This document shows, piece after piece, positions 26,240-32,693 of a DNA stretch of 40,810 nt. Origin of the DNA: a virus. Each line of letters starts with the position of its first letter. Positions within the stretch are counted from its first letter, which is position 1. A program made the position numbers and the translations under genes. The notes under the pieces were generated by a model, which saw only the letters and a program-made list of their open reading frames with translations, had not been told where the DNA came from and ran no database searches. The stretch spans positions 1-40,810 of IMG/VR virus record IMGVR_UViG_3300001750_000012. One strand, written 5' to 3'.

Positions 26240-26956
26240 ATGAATATTACAAATGATAATTTGCTCAAAGGTAAAAATGATATAGTACTGGCCGGGATAA
26301 AGGGGTCAAAAGCTGGAACAACTTTGCGGCATAAAATATTAAATTCAGTAAGTGGGACGTATAAAGGGGGATTTTTTAAGAATCGAAAAAGTCTTTCCTG
26401 GCGGGCTCCGTATGTTTGTGAAGCATTAGCCAAGACTTATGATTTATTGCAATATAAAGGCAATACTATTGTTGATGTTGGATGCGCAATTGGTGATTAT
26501 GTAAAATGGTTTAATGATTCTGGGTATGTTGCGTGGGGCATTGAGGGTTCTCAGGCGGCAGAAGAATTCATGGTAACTGATCAAGTTTCAATATGGGATT
26601 TACGGTATACTCTAAATATGGGATCATGTGAAAGTAAATATGATCTTGCTTTTAGCCTTGAAGTGGCTGAACATATTGAAATAGAATATGCTAAAATTTA
26701 TGTAGATAATTTGATTCTGTTAAGTGATAATATTCTGATATCTGCAGCTGCCCCCGGCCAAAAAGGGCATGGTCATGTGAATTGTGCCCCGCGTCAATTT
26801 TGGATTAACCTTTTTAAAGAAAAAGGTTTTTCTAATATGAAAGAGTATGAGAATAGATGGAAAACTAATCTTGGTTCATTTGGCCGGACTAAAAAAGAAT
26901 TATCATCATATTATAAAAATGTAATTTGCTTTCAAAGGATGGGTTTACATGAATGA
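26240..26956 (+). CDS. SAM-dependent methyltransferase (class I)
   Basis: A 238-residue class I methyltransferase. Motif I is TIVDVGCAIGDYV (residues 77-88), an acidic residue follows in WGIEGSQAAEE, motif IV-like FSLEVAEHIEIEYA is clear, and a late AAAPGQKGHGHVNCAPRQF region is typical of the Methyltransf_23-like sugar/lipid-modifying families. In a cassette of glycosyltransferases it probably methylates a sugar or hydroxyl group on the glycan. Some phage enzymes of this kind act on DNA or protein, but DNA motifs are absent. Its 3' end overlaps the next gene. Confidence 0.82.
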   Translation: MNITNDNLLKGKNDIVLAGIKGSKAGTTLRHKILNSVSGTYKGGFFKNRKSLSWRAPYVCEALAKTYDLLQYKGNTIVDVGCAIGDYVKWFNDSGYVAWGIEGSQAAEEFMVTDQVSIWDLRYTLNMGSCESKYDLAFSLEVAEHIEIEYAKIYVDNLILLSDNILISAAAPGQKGHGHVNCAPRQFWINLFKEKGFSNMKEYENRWKTNLGSFGRTKKELSSYYKNVICFQRMGLHE

Positions 26957-27701
26957 TAAATTTGATATTATGATGACGGCAACTTTGCGACCGGATTTGA
27001 TAAAAAGGACTTTTGATTCATTCATAAAAAATTTGTTTGGTGATGCTATTACCAATGCTAAATTAATAATGAATATTGATATGGTCGGTTCAAAAACACC
27101 AGATAAGACTTTTCATGAAATTTTGAATTATCTTGAAACGATTCCATTTTATATTAAAAATATATCGGTATCACAAACGCCCAGTTTTTCAAAAGCCTTT
27201 TGTAGGTGTCTGGGGCAGCTTTCATCACCTTATACTTTTAATTTGGAAGAAGATTGGGAAATGGTAAAACCACTTAGTTTTTCTAATATGATTGATTTAT
27301 TTAAACAAGATAATGACCTTGTTCATTTGCGTCTATCATCTTTTAAAAGTACTGGTGAGTCAACCATGAAAGTATGGAATAAGCATATAAAATGGAATGG
27401 TGCATTTTTTGAAATTCCTGAAAATTTACGGGGAACTATTGGATGGGCTGGGCACCCATCTTTAAATAAAACTTCTTTTCTTTTGTATTTTGCAGCTATT
27501 TTAAGACCAGACTCAAATCCTGAAAAACAAATTAAAGGAAATTACATACAAATTTTGAAATCTAATTTTGGTGTATTTCAACCAAAGGGACCATGTCCAC
27601 CAATTATTCAGGATATTGGCAGAAAATGGATGACAGACAACGGATACCAAAAAAAGGGTATTAAAGCTTTTTTTACTGAATGGGAGAAAATAAATGAGTA
27701 A
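26949..27701 (+). CDS. Glycosyltransferase-like protein (GT-A, E-D-W type)
   Basis: A 250-residue GT-A-like enzyme. Start FDIMMTATLRPDLIKRTFDS is the typical nucleotide-binding beginning, and YTFNLEEDWEMV (E100-E101-D102-W103) is the acidic metal/nucleotide motif corresponding to the DxD region. A GTIGWAGHPSLN segment follows in the C-terminal half. It overlaps the methyltransferase stop and its own stop overlaps the HNH gene start, so the whole cassette is translationally coupled. Ribosome site aaagga precedes ATG 26949. Confidence 0.75.
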   Translation: MNDKFDIMMTATLRPDLIKRTFDSFIKNLFGDAITNAKLIMNIDMVGSKTPDKTFHEILNYLETIPFYIKNISVSQTPSFSKAFCRCLGQLSSPYTFNLEEDWEMVKPLSFSNMIDLFKQDNDLVHLRLSSFKSTGESTMKVWNKHIKWNGAFFEIPENLRGTIGWAGHPSLNKTSFLLYFAAILRPDSNPEKQIKGNYIQILKSNFGVFQPKGPCPPIIQDIGRKWMTDNGYQKKGIKAFFTEWEKINE

Positions 27702-28275
27702 CACTATCAAACCAGATTTAAGTATAAAAAGAAATTTTGAAATCTGGAAAGTAATTAAAGAATACCCAAATTATGCTATTTCTAATTTGGGTAAAGTAAA
27801 ATCATTAGAAAGATTAGTACCCCATAGAAAAACAACTATGCTTTTACAGGAAGTATTTATGAAAATTTTTCCAAGAAAAAGAGATCATGGTTACATAAAA
27901 GTAGGTTTGGTTAGAAATGGGGTATGTAAAAGAATAGGAGTTCACCAATTAGTTATTAATTATTTTGGGGAACGAAGGCCTTCTCCTGATCATATCCCAC
28001 ATCACAAAGATGGTGATAAAAGTAATAATTGGTGGACTAATTTAGAATGGGCCACTTATTCTGAAAATATTAAACATGCTTTTGATACTGGATTAAATCC
28101 ATTACCAAAGGGAGAATTGAATCCTGCTGCTAAATTAAATGCTGATAAAGTAAAAACAATTAGAAAGTTATATTCAGTAGGACAATATACTCAAACTATT
28201 CTTGCTGAAATGTTTGGAGTTAAACAACCTTTAATTGGAAAAATAATAAATAAAAAAAGATGGAGGCACATATGA
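27694..28275 (+). CDS. HNH homing endonuclease (NUMOD4-HNH_3 type)
   Basis: A 193-residue free-standing homing endonuclease. NUMOD4 is seen in FEIWKVIKEYPNYAISNLGK; the HNH_3 core is HQLVINYFGERRP then IPHHKDGDKSNNWWTNLEWA; a DNA-binding HTH-like end follows (TILAEMFGVKQPLIGKIIN). It sits between two glycosyltransferase genes. Its first residues (MSNTIKPDLSI) echo the start of the next gene (MKPDLSI), suggesting it inserted at the 5' end of that gene and took over its original start. Selfish element; not expected to take part in glycosylation. Confidence 0.9.
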   Translation: MSNTIKPDLSIKRNFEIWKVIKEYPNYAISNLGKVKSLERLVPHRKTTMLLQEVFMKIFPRKRDHGYIKVGLVRNGVCKRIGVHQLVINYFGERRPSPDHIPHHKDGDKSNNWWTNLEWATYSENIKHAFDTGLNPLPKGELNPAAKLNADKVKTIRKLYSVGQYTQTILAEMFGVKQPLIGKIINKKRWRHI

Positions 28276-29315
28276 AACCTGATTTATCAATTATCATCCC
28301 ATTTGCGGGAGAATATCCCCAGGCTTTGTTTACAATTCAGTCGATTGCTTCAACTCTGTTGGGCAAGCTTAATTTTGAAATAATTGCTGTGAATAATATG
28401 TGCCCAGAATTAACTACTCAATGGCAGTTTGCTCAATATAATGTTGCCAGAGATTTAAGTGAAAAAGCTGCAAAGCAAAATGGGGAGTTAATGGTAAGTG
28501 ATATTAATGAAATTGCCAGTAAACTGGCCCCAAGTTTTCACCAGGATAAAGCAGGAGATGCCATAAAAGCGTCAGCCGGGGGAAATCCTTGGTTGCGTTA
28601 TATGGAATATAACGAACAGCTTAGTCATTGGGAATGTAAAAGGTTGGCTTGTATTGCAGCAAAGGCAGATACTTTTTTATTCATTGATGCCCATTGTGTT
28701 CCTGATGCCGGGATACCTGAAATGTATTCAGATTACATTAATGGATACGAATCAATTGGGACTTTCCATATGCCATTGACTTATAAAATTTTAGAATGGC
28801 GCAAATTGATATATAAAATGGTTGTTGAGAATAATTTTTATGGATATTCTTTTACCAGTATGCCTGATAAAAAAGTCCAGTTATTTGAAGTATCTTGTAT
28901 GAGTACTTGTGGCATGATGATTTCAAGACAGGTATATGAAAGGGTTGGTGGTTGGCCTACTTCATTTGGAGCATATGGCGGTGGTGAAAATTTTATGAAT
29001 TATGCTTTATCAGTTACCGGGCACTCAAAATTCATCCACCCAGGAACTGTTTTGCACCACCATGGGGAAAGACGTGATTACCATTCAACGTATGATGGAA
29101 CTATATGGAATCGGTTTGTGGCGCATTATTTGTTTGGAGGATATAAGGCATTGATTAATCTCCGGGAAGTAACCAAGGGTCGTCCTGAAATTTTAAATGA
29201 TTGGGTCACTAAAATTTTACATGATCCAAATTATATAAGACAGCGCCTATTAATAAAGGATAATACTATCATTACTTTAAATGAATGGGTGGCAAAATGG
29301 AGAAAGAAAGAATGA
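28272..29315 (+). CDS. Glycosyltransferase family 2-like with DxH motif
   Basis: A 347-residue GT-A enzyme. KPDLSIIIPFAGEYPQAL is a GT2 start; FLFIDAHCVPD gives D139-A-H141, a DxH in the position of the usual DxD. DxH is used by polypeptide GalNAc-transferases (GT27 and relatives) that start mucin-type O-glycans on Thr/Ser, although other GT2 enzymes also have it. Later GGWPTSFGAYGGGENF and HPGTVLHHHGE resemble the acceptor/metal part. It may glycosylate the Thr-rich virion tails; this is inference. Start ATG 28272 follows ggagg at five bases; ATG 28260 overlaps that site. Confidence 0.78.
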   Translation: MKPDLSIIIPFAGEYPQALFTIQSIASTLLGKLNFEIIAVNNMCPELTTQWQFAQYNVARDLSEKAAKQNGELMVSDINEIASKLAPSFHQDKAGDAIKASAGGNPWLRYMEYNEQLSHWECKRLACIAAKADTFLFIDAHCVPDAGIPEMYSDYINGYESIGTFHMPLTYKILEWRKLIYKMVVENNFYGYSFTSMPDKKVQLFEVSCMSTCGMMISRQVYERVGGWPTSFGAYGGGENFMNYALSVTGHSKFIHPGTVLHHHGERRDYHSTYDGTIWNRFVAHYLFGGYKALINLREVTKGRPEILNDWVTKILHDPNYIRQRLLIKDNTIITLNEWVAKWRKKE

Positions 29316-29689
29316 TTGAAAAATGGAAAGGATATTTAACTGAATTTGAAAACAATATTTTGATACCCATGTATGAAAATGGTAATTTTAAAATTAAATC
29401 AGAACCGGTGCCGTTGAGAGTTGGAAAACTCCATAAAACCCCATTTGCTGGATTTATTGGAAAAGGTTTTGAATATGGCAGTATCCTTTCTTTTAATTAT
29501 TACGGTCTGTTTAAGTTATCCTCCGGATTGATTAAAATAAAGCCGGTTCCAGGTATGCATATAATTACTGCCCCAGTAATTCACTTCAGTTCAATAAAAG
29601 TTGAACATATAGAATTCTATCAAAAAGAATTATTGCTTGATTTTGTATCTTTCAAGAAATTTCTTGTTTCTTTAAGATGGAGTAAATAA
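29312..29689 (+). CDS. Hypothetical protein ending the modification cassette
   Basis: A 125-residue protein, not recognised. I chose ATG 29312 because it overlaps the upstream stop (ATGA) with ggag nine bases ahead; other starts (29285, 29297) lie deeper inside the upstream gene. It is beta-rich with Lys/Phe/Gly patches (KTPFAGFIGKGFEYGSILS) and a helical end. No motif identifies it; location suggests a helper in glycan addition. Confidence 0.55.
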   Translation: MIEKWKGYLTEFENNILIPMYENGNFKIKSEPVPLRVGKLHKTPFAGFIGKGFEYGSILSFNYYGLFKLSSGLIKIKPVPGMHIITAPVIHFSSIKVEHIEFYQKELLLDFVSFKKFLVSLRWSK

Positions 29690-29693
29690 AAAA

Positions 29694-29711
29694 GGGGGGT
29701 GAAAGCCTCCC
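29694..29711 (+). terminator. Hairpin at the end of the modification cassette
   Basis: G6 (29694-29699) pairs with CCTCCC (29706-29711) around a six-base loop, directly after the stop codon of the preceding gene. No T tract follows, but it sits between the cassette and the next promoter and probably ends or protects the upstream transcript. Confidence 0.45.
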
Positions 29712-29742
29712 TATCTCTTGTAAAATCAATCCCTTATCTTTC

Positions 29743-29786
29743 TTTAAAAATAATTTAAAAAATAATTTAAAAAAACTTTAAAAAAA
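29743..29786 (+). repeat. Phased A-tracts upstream of a promoter
   Basis: Four A-runs (29746-29750, 29757-29762, 29769-29775, 29780-29786) are centred about 11-12 bases apart, close to one helical turn. Such phasing bends DNA and can act as an UP-like element or as a binding platform for nucleoid proteins or a phage regulator. The last two tracts, with their flanking T3, form a 21-base sequence found unchanged at 31294-31314. Confidence 0.65.
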
Positions 29787-29818
29787 GCGTGATTTAATGT
29801 TTTTAAAGGTATATATTA

Positions 29819-29848
29819 TTGACAGATTAACAGGGAATCAAATATAAA
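29819..29848 (+). promoter_or_regulatory. Sigma70-like promoter
   Basis: A consensus -35 TTGACA (29819-29824) and a -10 TATAAA (29843-29848) are separated by 18 bases, 23 bases upstream of the winged-helix gene at 29871. It follows the curved A-tract region, so it should be a strong start for the 29.9-31.3 kb genes. Confidence 0.7.
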
Positions 29849-29870
29849 AAACAAAATAAGGAGATTGAAA

Positions 29871-30881
29871 ATGACAACAGCTACTACGAAAACAACTAAA
29901 AAAGACGAACTGAAAAAAGCAATAATGACCTTTTTAAATAATGAAGTTGGTTCAGTTTCAAGAAAAGATATTGATAACAAAGTTGGTCATATAGCATCAA
30001 CCCGAACAATCGCCCGCGCCCTGGCAGAATTAAAATTAAACGGAATGCTTTTGCAGCAAAAAGATGGAAATACTTTTAATTGGGTTTCAACCGAACCAAA
30101 AACAACTAAAAAAGAAACTCCGGCCCCTGAAAAAAAAGAAATTACTGAAACAGATAAAAAAATGGCAGAAATCAAAAAACAGGCTGAAAATTTTGATAAT
30201 ATAAATATTGTTGCCACTGGAACTGAATTCTATGCAACTGGAATTGAAAAAGCCGGAAAATGGACTGCTAGAGATATCTTTATAATGGATAGCTTAAAAA
30301 CTAATTATAAAGTTGATGTTAAAGAAACCCCGGCTCCTGAAAAAGAAACTCTTTTAAATGATCTTTCTGATTATGATGATGATTATATCAGCCAGATCAT
30401 TGATGACATGCTTTTCGCTGAAGAAAAAAATCCAAATACTGAAAATATCAAAAATGCAAGAATTGTCCTTGAAACAACAACTTATCTGGCAGATATGAAA
30501 GCTGATCAAGATAACGAAAATAAAAAGGATAAAAAAGAAACCCCGGTTCCTGAAAAGAAAGAAAAGAAAGAAATTTCAAAAAAACAGCTGATCATTGCAG
30601 GAAAAGTTACTAGAAATGCCAGTGATTCAGGGGCAGAAAAAAAGTTGAAGGTCAAAATATCCGACAAAAAGGTTGGGGTCATTGCCATTATCATAAAAGC
30701 TATTATTCCAAAACATCGAACCAAGAAACAAATTCTTGCAAAACTGGAAAAGGTTTTTCCTGAAAGATCCCCTGAAAAAATGATGAAAACAATAAATGTC
30801 CAAGTTCCCAGTAGATTGCGGAAAGACAAAGGACTGACCATTGAAAAAACTGACAAGGGATACAAAATCATAACTGAATAA
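29871..30881 (+). CDS. DNA-binding protein with two winged-helix-like ends
   Basis: A 336-residue, Lys/Glu-rich protein. Residues ~10-65 resemble a winged helix (ELKKAIMTFLNNEVG, then RTIARALAELKLNGML), and the last ~75 residues have a second DNA-binding-like unit (HRTKKQILAKLEKVFPERSP, then KTDKGYKIITE). The long middle is low in complexity with three KETPAPEK-type linkers (near 85, 145 and 225), so the protein behaves as beads on a string. It is served by its own promoter (29819) and may be a regulator, replication or nucleoid-type protein. A TTG at 29865 is an alternative start; ATG 29871 has aaggag. Confidence 0.7.
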   Translation: MTTATTKTTKKDELKKAIMTFLNNEVGSVSRKDIDNKVGHIASTRTIARALAELKLNGMLLQQKDGNTFNWVSTEPKTTKKETPAPEKKEITETDKKMAEIKKQAENFDNINIVATGTEFYATGIEKAGKWTARDIFIMDSLKTNYKVDVKETPAPEKETLLNDLSDYDDDYISQIIDDMLFAEEKNPNTENIKNARIVLETTTYLADMKADQDNENKKDKKETPVPEKKEKKEISKKQLIIAGKVTRNASDSGAEKKLKVKISDKKVGVIAIIIKAIIPKHRTKKQILAKLEKVFPERSPEKMMKTINVQVPSRLRKDKGLTIEKTDKGYKIITE

Positions 30882-30895
30882 TTAAAGGGCCAACC

Positions 30896-30913
30896 GGGGG
30901 GCTCCGGCTCCCC
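30896..30913 (+). terminator. Hairpin with cUCCGg tetraloop
   Basis: GGGGGGC (30896-30902) pairs with GCTCCCC (30907-30913), closing a TCCG loop of the very stable UNCG class. Only a weak T-rich stretch follows, so this may be a partial terminator or a stabilising 3' structure between the winged-helix gene and the following small gene. Confidence 0.5.
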
Positions 30914-30944
30914 TGCTTTAATCATCTAAACAAGGAAAAATATC

Positions 30945-31298
30945 ATGCAAGAATTTAATAAAGAAAATTTAAAAAAAGTCAGAAAAGATTTAGATACAGT
31001 TCTTGAAGTTGCAACAGAACAGCTTGAAATTTCATTATCATTAGGCAACATTAATTATCAGTCTGGCCAATTTCATGTTAAATTAACTGGGGTTGCCAGT
31101 AATGAAAAAGGTGAAATGGTACCTGTTTTTGTTAAAAATTTTGAAGATTTTAAAGCCCGGACATCAAATAAAGAATTCTTGTTGAATATTGGGGATTCTT
31201 TTGTTTTCAATAATGAATCTTTTACCATTTCAGGATGGAAGCCCCGTTCAAGAAAATATCCATTACTGGCTGTTGGCAAGAATGGCAAGACTTTTTAA
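30945..31298 (+). CDS. Hypothetical early protein (117 aa)
   Basis: A 117-residue protein, not recognised. N-terminal ~40 residues are a helical coiled-coil-like region (FNKENLKKVRKDLDTVLE), followed by beta-rich sequence with KARTSNKEFLLNIGDSFVF and SGWKPRSRKYPLLAVGKNGK. Resembles small proteins found near single-stranded-DNA or DUF932-type genes in phages. Preceded by acaaggaaaa. No catalytic motif. Confidence 0.6.
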   Translation: MQEFNKENLKKVRKDLDTVLEVATEQLEISLSLGNINYQSGQFHVKLTGVASNEKGEMVPVFVKNFEDFKARTSNKEFLLNIGDSFVFNNESFTISGWKPRSRKYPLLAVGKNGKTF

Positions 31299-31314
31299 AA
31301 AAACTTTAAAAAAA
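31294..31314 (+). repeat. Second copy of the 21-base A-tract element
   Basis: T3-A7-C-T3-A7, identical over 21 bases to 29766-29786. It overlaps the end of the preceding gene and lies 13 bases upstream of a promoter -35 box, whereas the first copy is 32 bases upstream of its own -35 box. Two perfect copies of a 21-base AT sequence next to two promoters point to a shared activator or bending element. Confidence 0.7.
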
Positions 31315-31327
31315 CTATAAAAGGGGG

Positions 31328-31355
31328 TTGATTTTTACTTTAACTTCTATATAAT
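31328..31355 (+). promoter_or_regulatory. Sigma70-like promoter
   Basis: TTGATT (31328-31333) and a perfect TATAAT (31350-31355) with a 16-base spacer, upstream of the DUF932 gene at 31413. The 21-base A-tract element lies just ahead of it. Predicted transcripts would start near 31362, inside the following inverted repeat. Confidence 0.75.
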
Positions 31356-31356
31356 G

Positions 31357-31393
31357 ATTGTTAATGGGTTACGGGAAAGACCCAATAATCAAT
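31357..31393 (+). promoter_or_regulatory. Imperfect inverted repeat overlapping a transcription start
   Basis: Arms ATTG-TTA-a-TGGGT (31357-31369) and ACCCA-a-TAA-t-CAAT (31380-31393) surround a ten-base centre. Located just downstream of the -10 box, it could be an operator for a dimeric repressor or a short 5' hairpin in the DUF932 message. The sequence shows the symmetry; the function is a guess. Confidence 0.5.
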
Positions 31394-31412
31394 TAAGATA
31401 AAGGAAAACGCC

Positions 31413-32228
31413 ATGACAATTTTAAACTTCAAAGATCACAAACCTTCAGTAGAATTATCAAATGATCAACTCATTGCAAAAGCATCCAGTATAGGGGCCA
31501 CTCTCCCATCATTTAAAACCTCTGACAAATATTCTTTTATTCCCACCATTTCAGCTGTTAATTATCTCAGGGATGCTGGTTGGACTCCGGTTGAAGCCAG
31601 GCAGGGTAGACCAAGATTGATTGAAAAACAGGGCTTTCAACAACATGCAATTACTTTTACCCGGCCAGAACTTGACCTGGGTGATCGTAGATTACAAATG
31701 ACCCTTTATAATTCACATGATGCTGGTTCTGCCTATATTTTGACTGGTGGAATTTATAGATTAGTTTGTTCCAATGGATTAATTGTTGGTTCAAATTTGG
31801 CAGAATACCGGCATCGCCATATGGGATTTGATGCAGACTTTTTTATTGAATCAGCTAAATTTGTTGCTGGTAATATGGAAAAGGTTGGGGACAGGATTCA
31901 AACATGGGAATCAATAGAATTAAGCCCAAATGAACAAAATATTTTTGCTTCTGCCGCCCATGAAATAATGTTCGAGGGTTCTGATCATTCATCAATTCAA
32001 CCTGAACAGCTTTTGGTTGCCAGGCGACGGGATGATGAAAAAACTAATTTATGGACAACTTTTAATCGAATTCAAGAAAATGCAATCAAAGGCGGGCTTT
32101 CTGGCAGGGCAGCTTCCGGCAGACGATCAAAAACAAGGGAAGTTTCAAATATCAAACGGGACAAGATGTTAAATCAATCTTTTTGGAGCATGGCTGAACA
32201 TATTGCAGAAGTGAAATTGGCAGCATAA
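31413..32228 (+). CDS. DUF932 (phage/plasmid-like, TIGR03299-type) protein
   Basis: A 271-residue protein with the DUF932 pattern: start region KYSFIPTISAVNYLRDAGW, then RRLQMTLYNSHDAGSAYILTGGIYRLVCSNGLIVG, the most conserved part, and a helical end. The family is common in phages and plasmids but has no settled biochemical role; links to replication or anti-defence have been suggested. It has its own promoter and ends in an intrinsic terminator, so it is probably transcribed as a strong single-gene unit. Confidence 0.85.
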   Translation: MTILNFKDHKPSVELSNDQLIAKASSIGATLPSFKTSDKYSFIPTISAVNYLRDAGWTPVEARQGRPRLIEKQGFQQHAITFTRPELDLGDRRLQMTLYNSHDAGSAYILTGGIYRLVCSNGLIVGSNLAEYRHRHMGFDADFFIESAKFVAGNMEKVGDRIQTWESIELSPNEQNIFASAAHEIMFEGSDHSSIQPEQLLVARRRDDEKTNLWTTFNRIQENAIKGGLSGRAASGRRSKTREVSNIKRDKMLNQSFWSMAEHIAEVKLAA

Positions 32229-32234
32229 CTAACC

Positions 32235-32257
32235 GGGGGCTTTGGCCCCCATTTTTT
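32235..32257 (+). terminator. Intrinsic terminator
   Basis: GGGGGC (32235-32240) pairs with GCCCCC (32245-32250) across a TTTG loop, immediately followed by A-T6. This is a textbook rho-independent terminator directly after the DUF932 stop codon. Confidence 0.85.
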
Positions 32258-32268
32258 AAGGAGAAAAA

Positions 32269-32598
32269 ATGAAACAAAACCGGCATACTTTTAATATTGA
32301 GTTTTATGGAAAAGATGAATTGCTTTTATCTTTTACCCATAATTTTATTAATGATGATTTTAAATATAGAATGAATGAACTCGAGAATGAAATCAAATAC
32401 CGTCTTGAGCAATTAGTAATTCAACATGGATGGGTGACTACTTTTGTAAATACTTTTGCAATTGTTAAACCAGTGAATCATTTTAAAAAAATTGCATTGA
32501 TGATTATTTATCGACCTTCTTTTAATTATCAGACAATCACGAATATCAATCAAATGCGGGATGAACTTTCATTAATGCGGTCTACTTTAAAAATATGA
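32269..32598 (+). CDS. Hypothetical protein (109 aa)
   Basis: A 109-residue protein, not recognised. Beta start (HTFNIEFYGKDELLLSF), a helical middle (MNELENEIKYRLEQLVIQH) and a late hydrophobic stretch. It begins after the terminator with aaggag, so readthrough or an unseen promoter must express it. The stop overlaps the next short gene (ATGA). Confidence 0.55.
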   Translation: MKQNRHTFNIEFYGKDELLLSFTHNFINDDFKYRMNELENEIKYRLEQLVIQHGWVTTFVNTFAIVKPVNHFKKIALMIIYRPSFNYQTITNINQMRDELSLMRSTLKI

Positions 32599-32684
32599 AA
32601 TTAAAAGAATTTTTAAAATATGTCTTAGAGGGAGTTTTGTTTTTGGTCAGCTTGGCCATATTTTTACCATTTTTATTTATATAA
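32595..32684 (+). CDS. Single-pass membrane micropeptide (29 aa)
   Basis: A 29-residue frame that overlaps the upstream stop as ATGA: MKLKEFLKYVLEG followed by about 16 hydrophobic residues (VLFLVSLAIFLPFLFI). A basic start and one membrane segment are typical of phage micropeptides that modulate host membranes or enzymes. No independent ribosome site; coupling is implied. Too short for homology to help. Confidence 0.5.
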   Translation: MKLKEFLKYVLEGVLFLVSLAIFLPFLFI

Positions 32685-32693
32685 AGGAATCAA

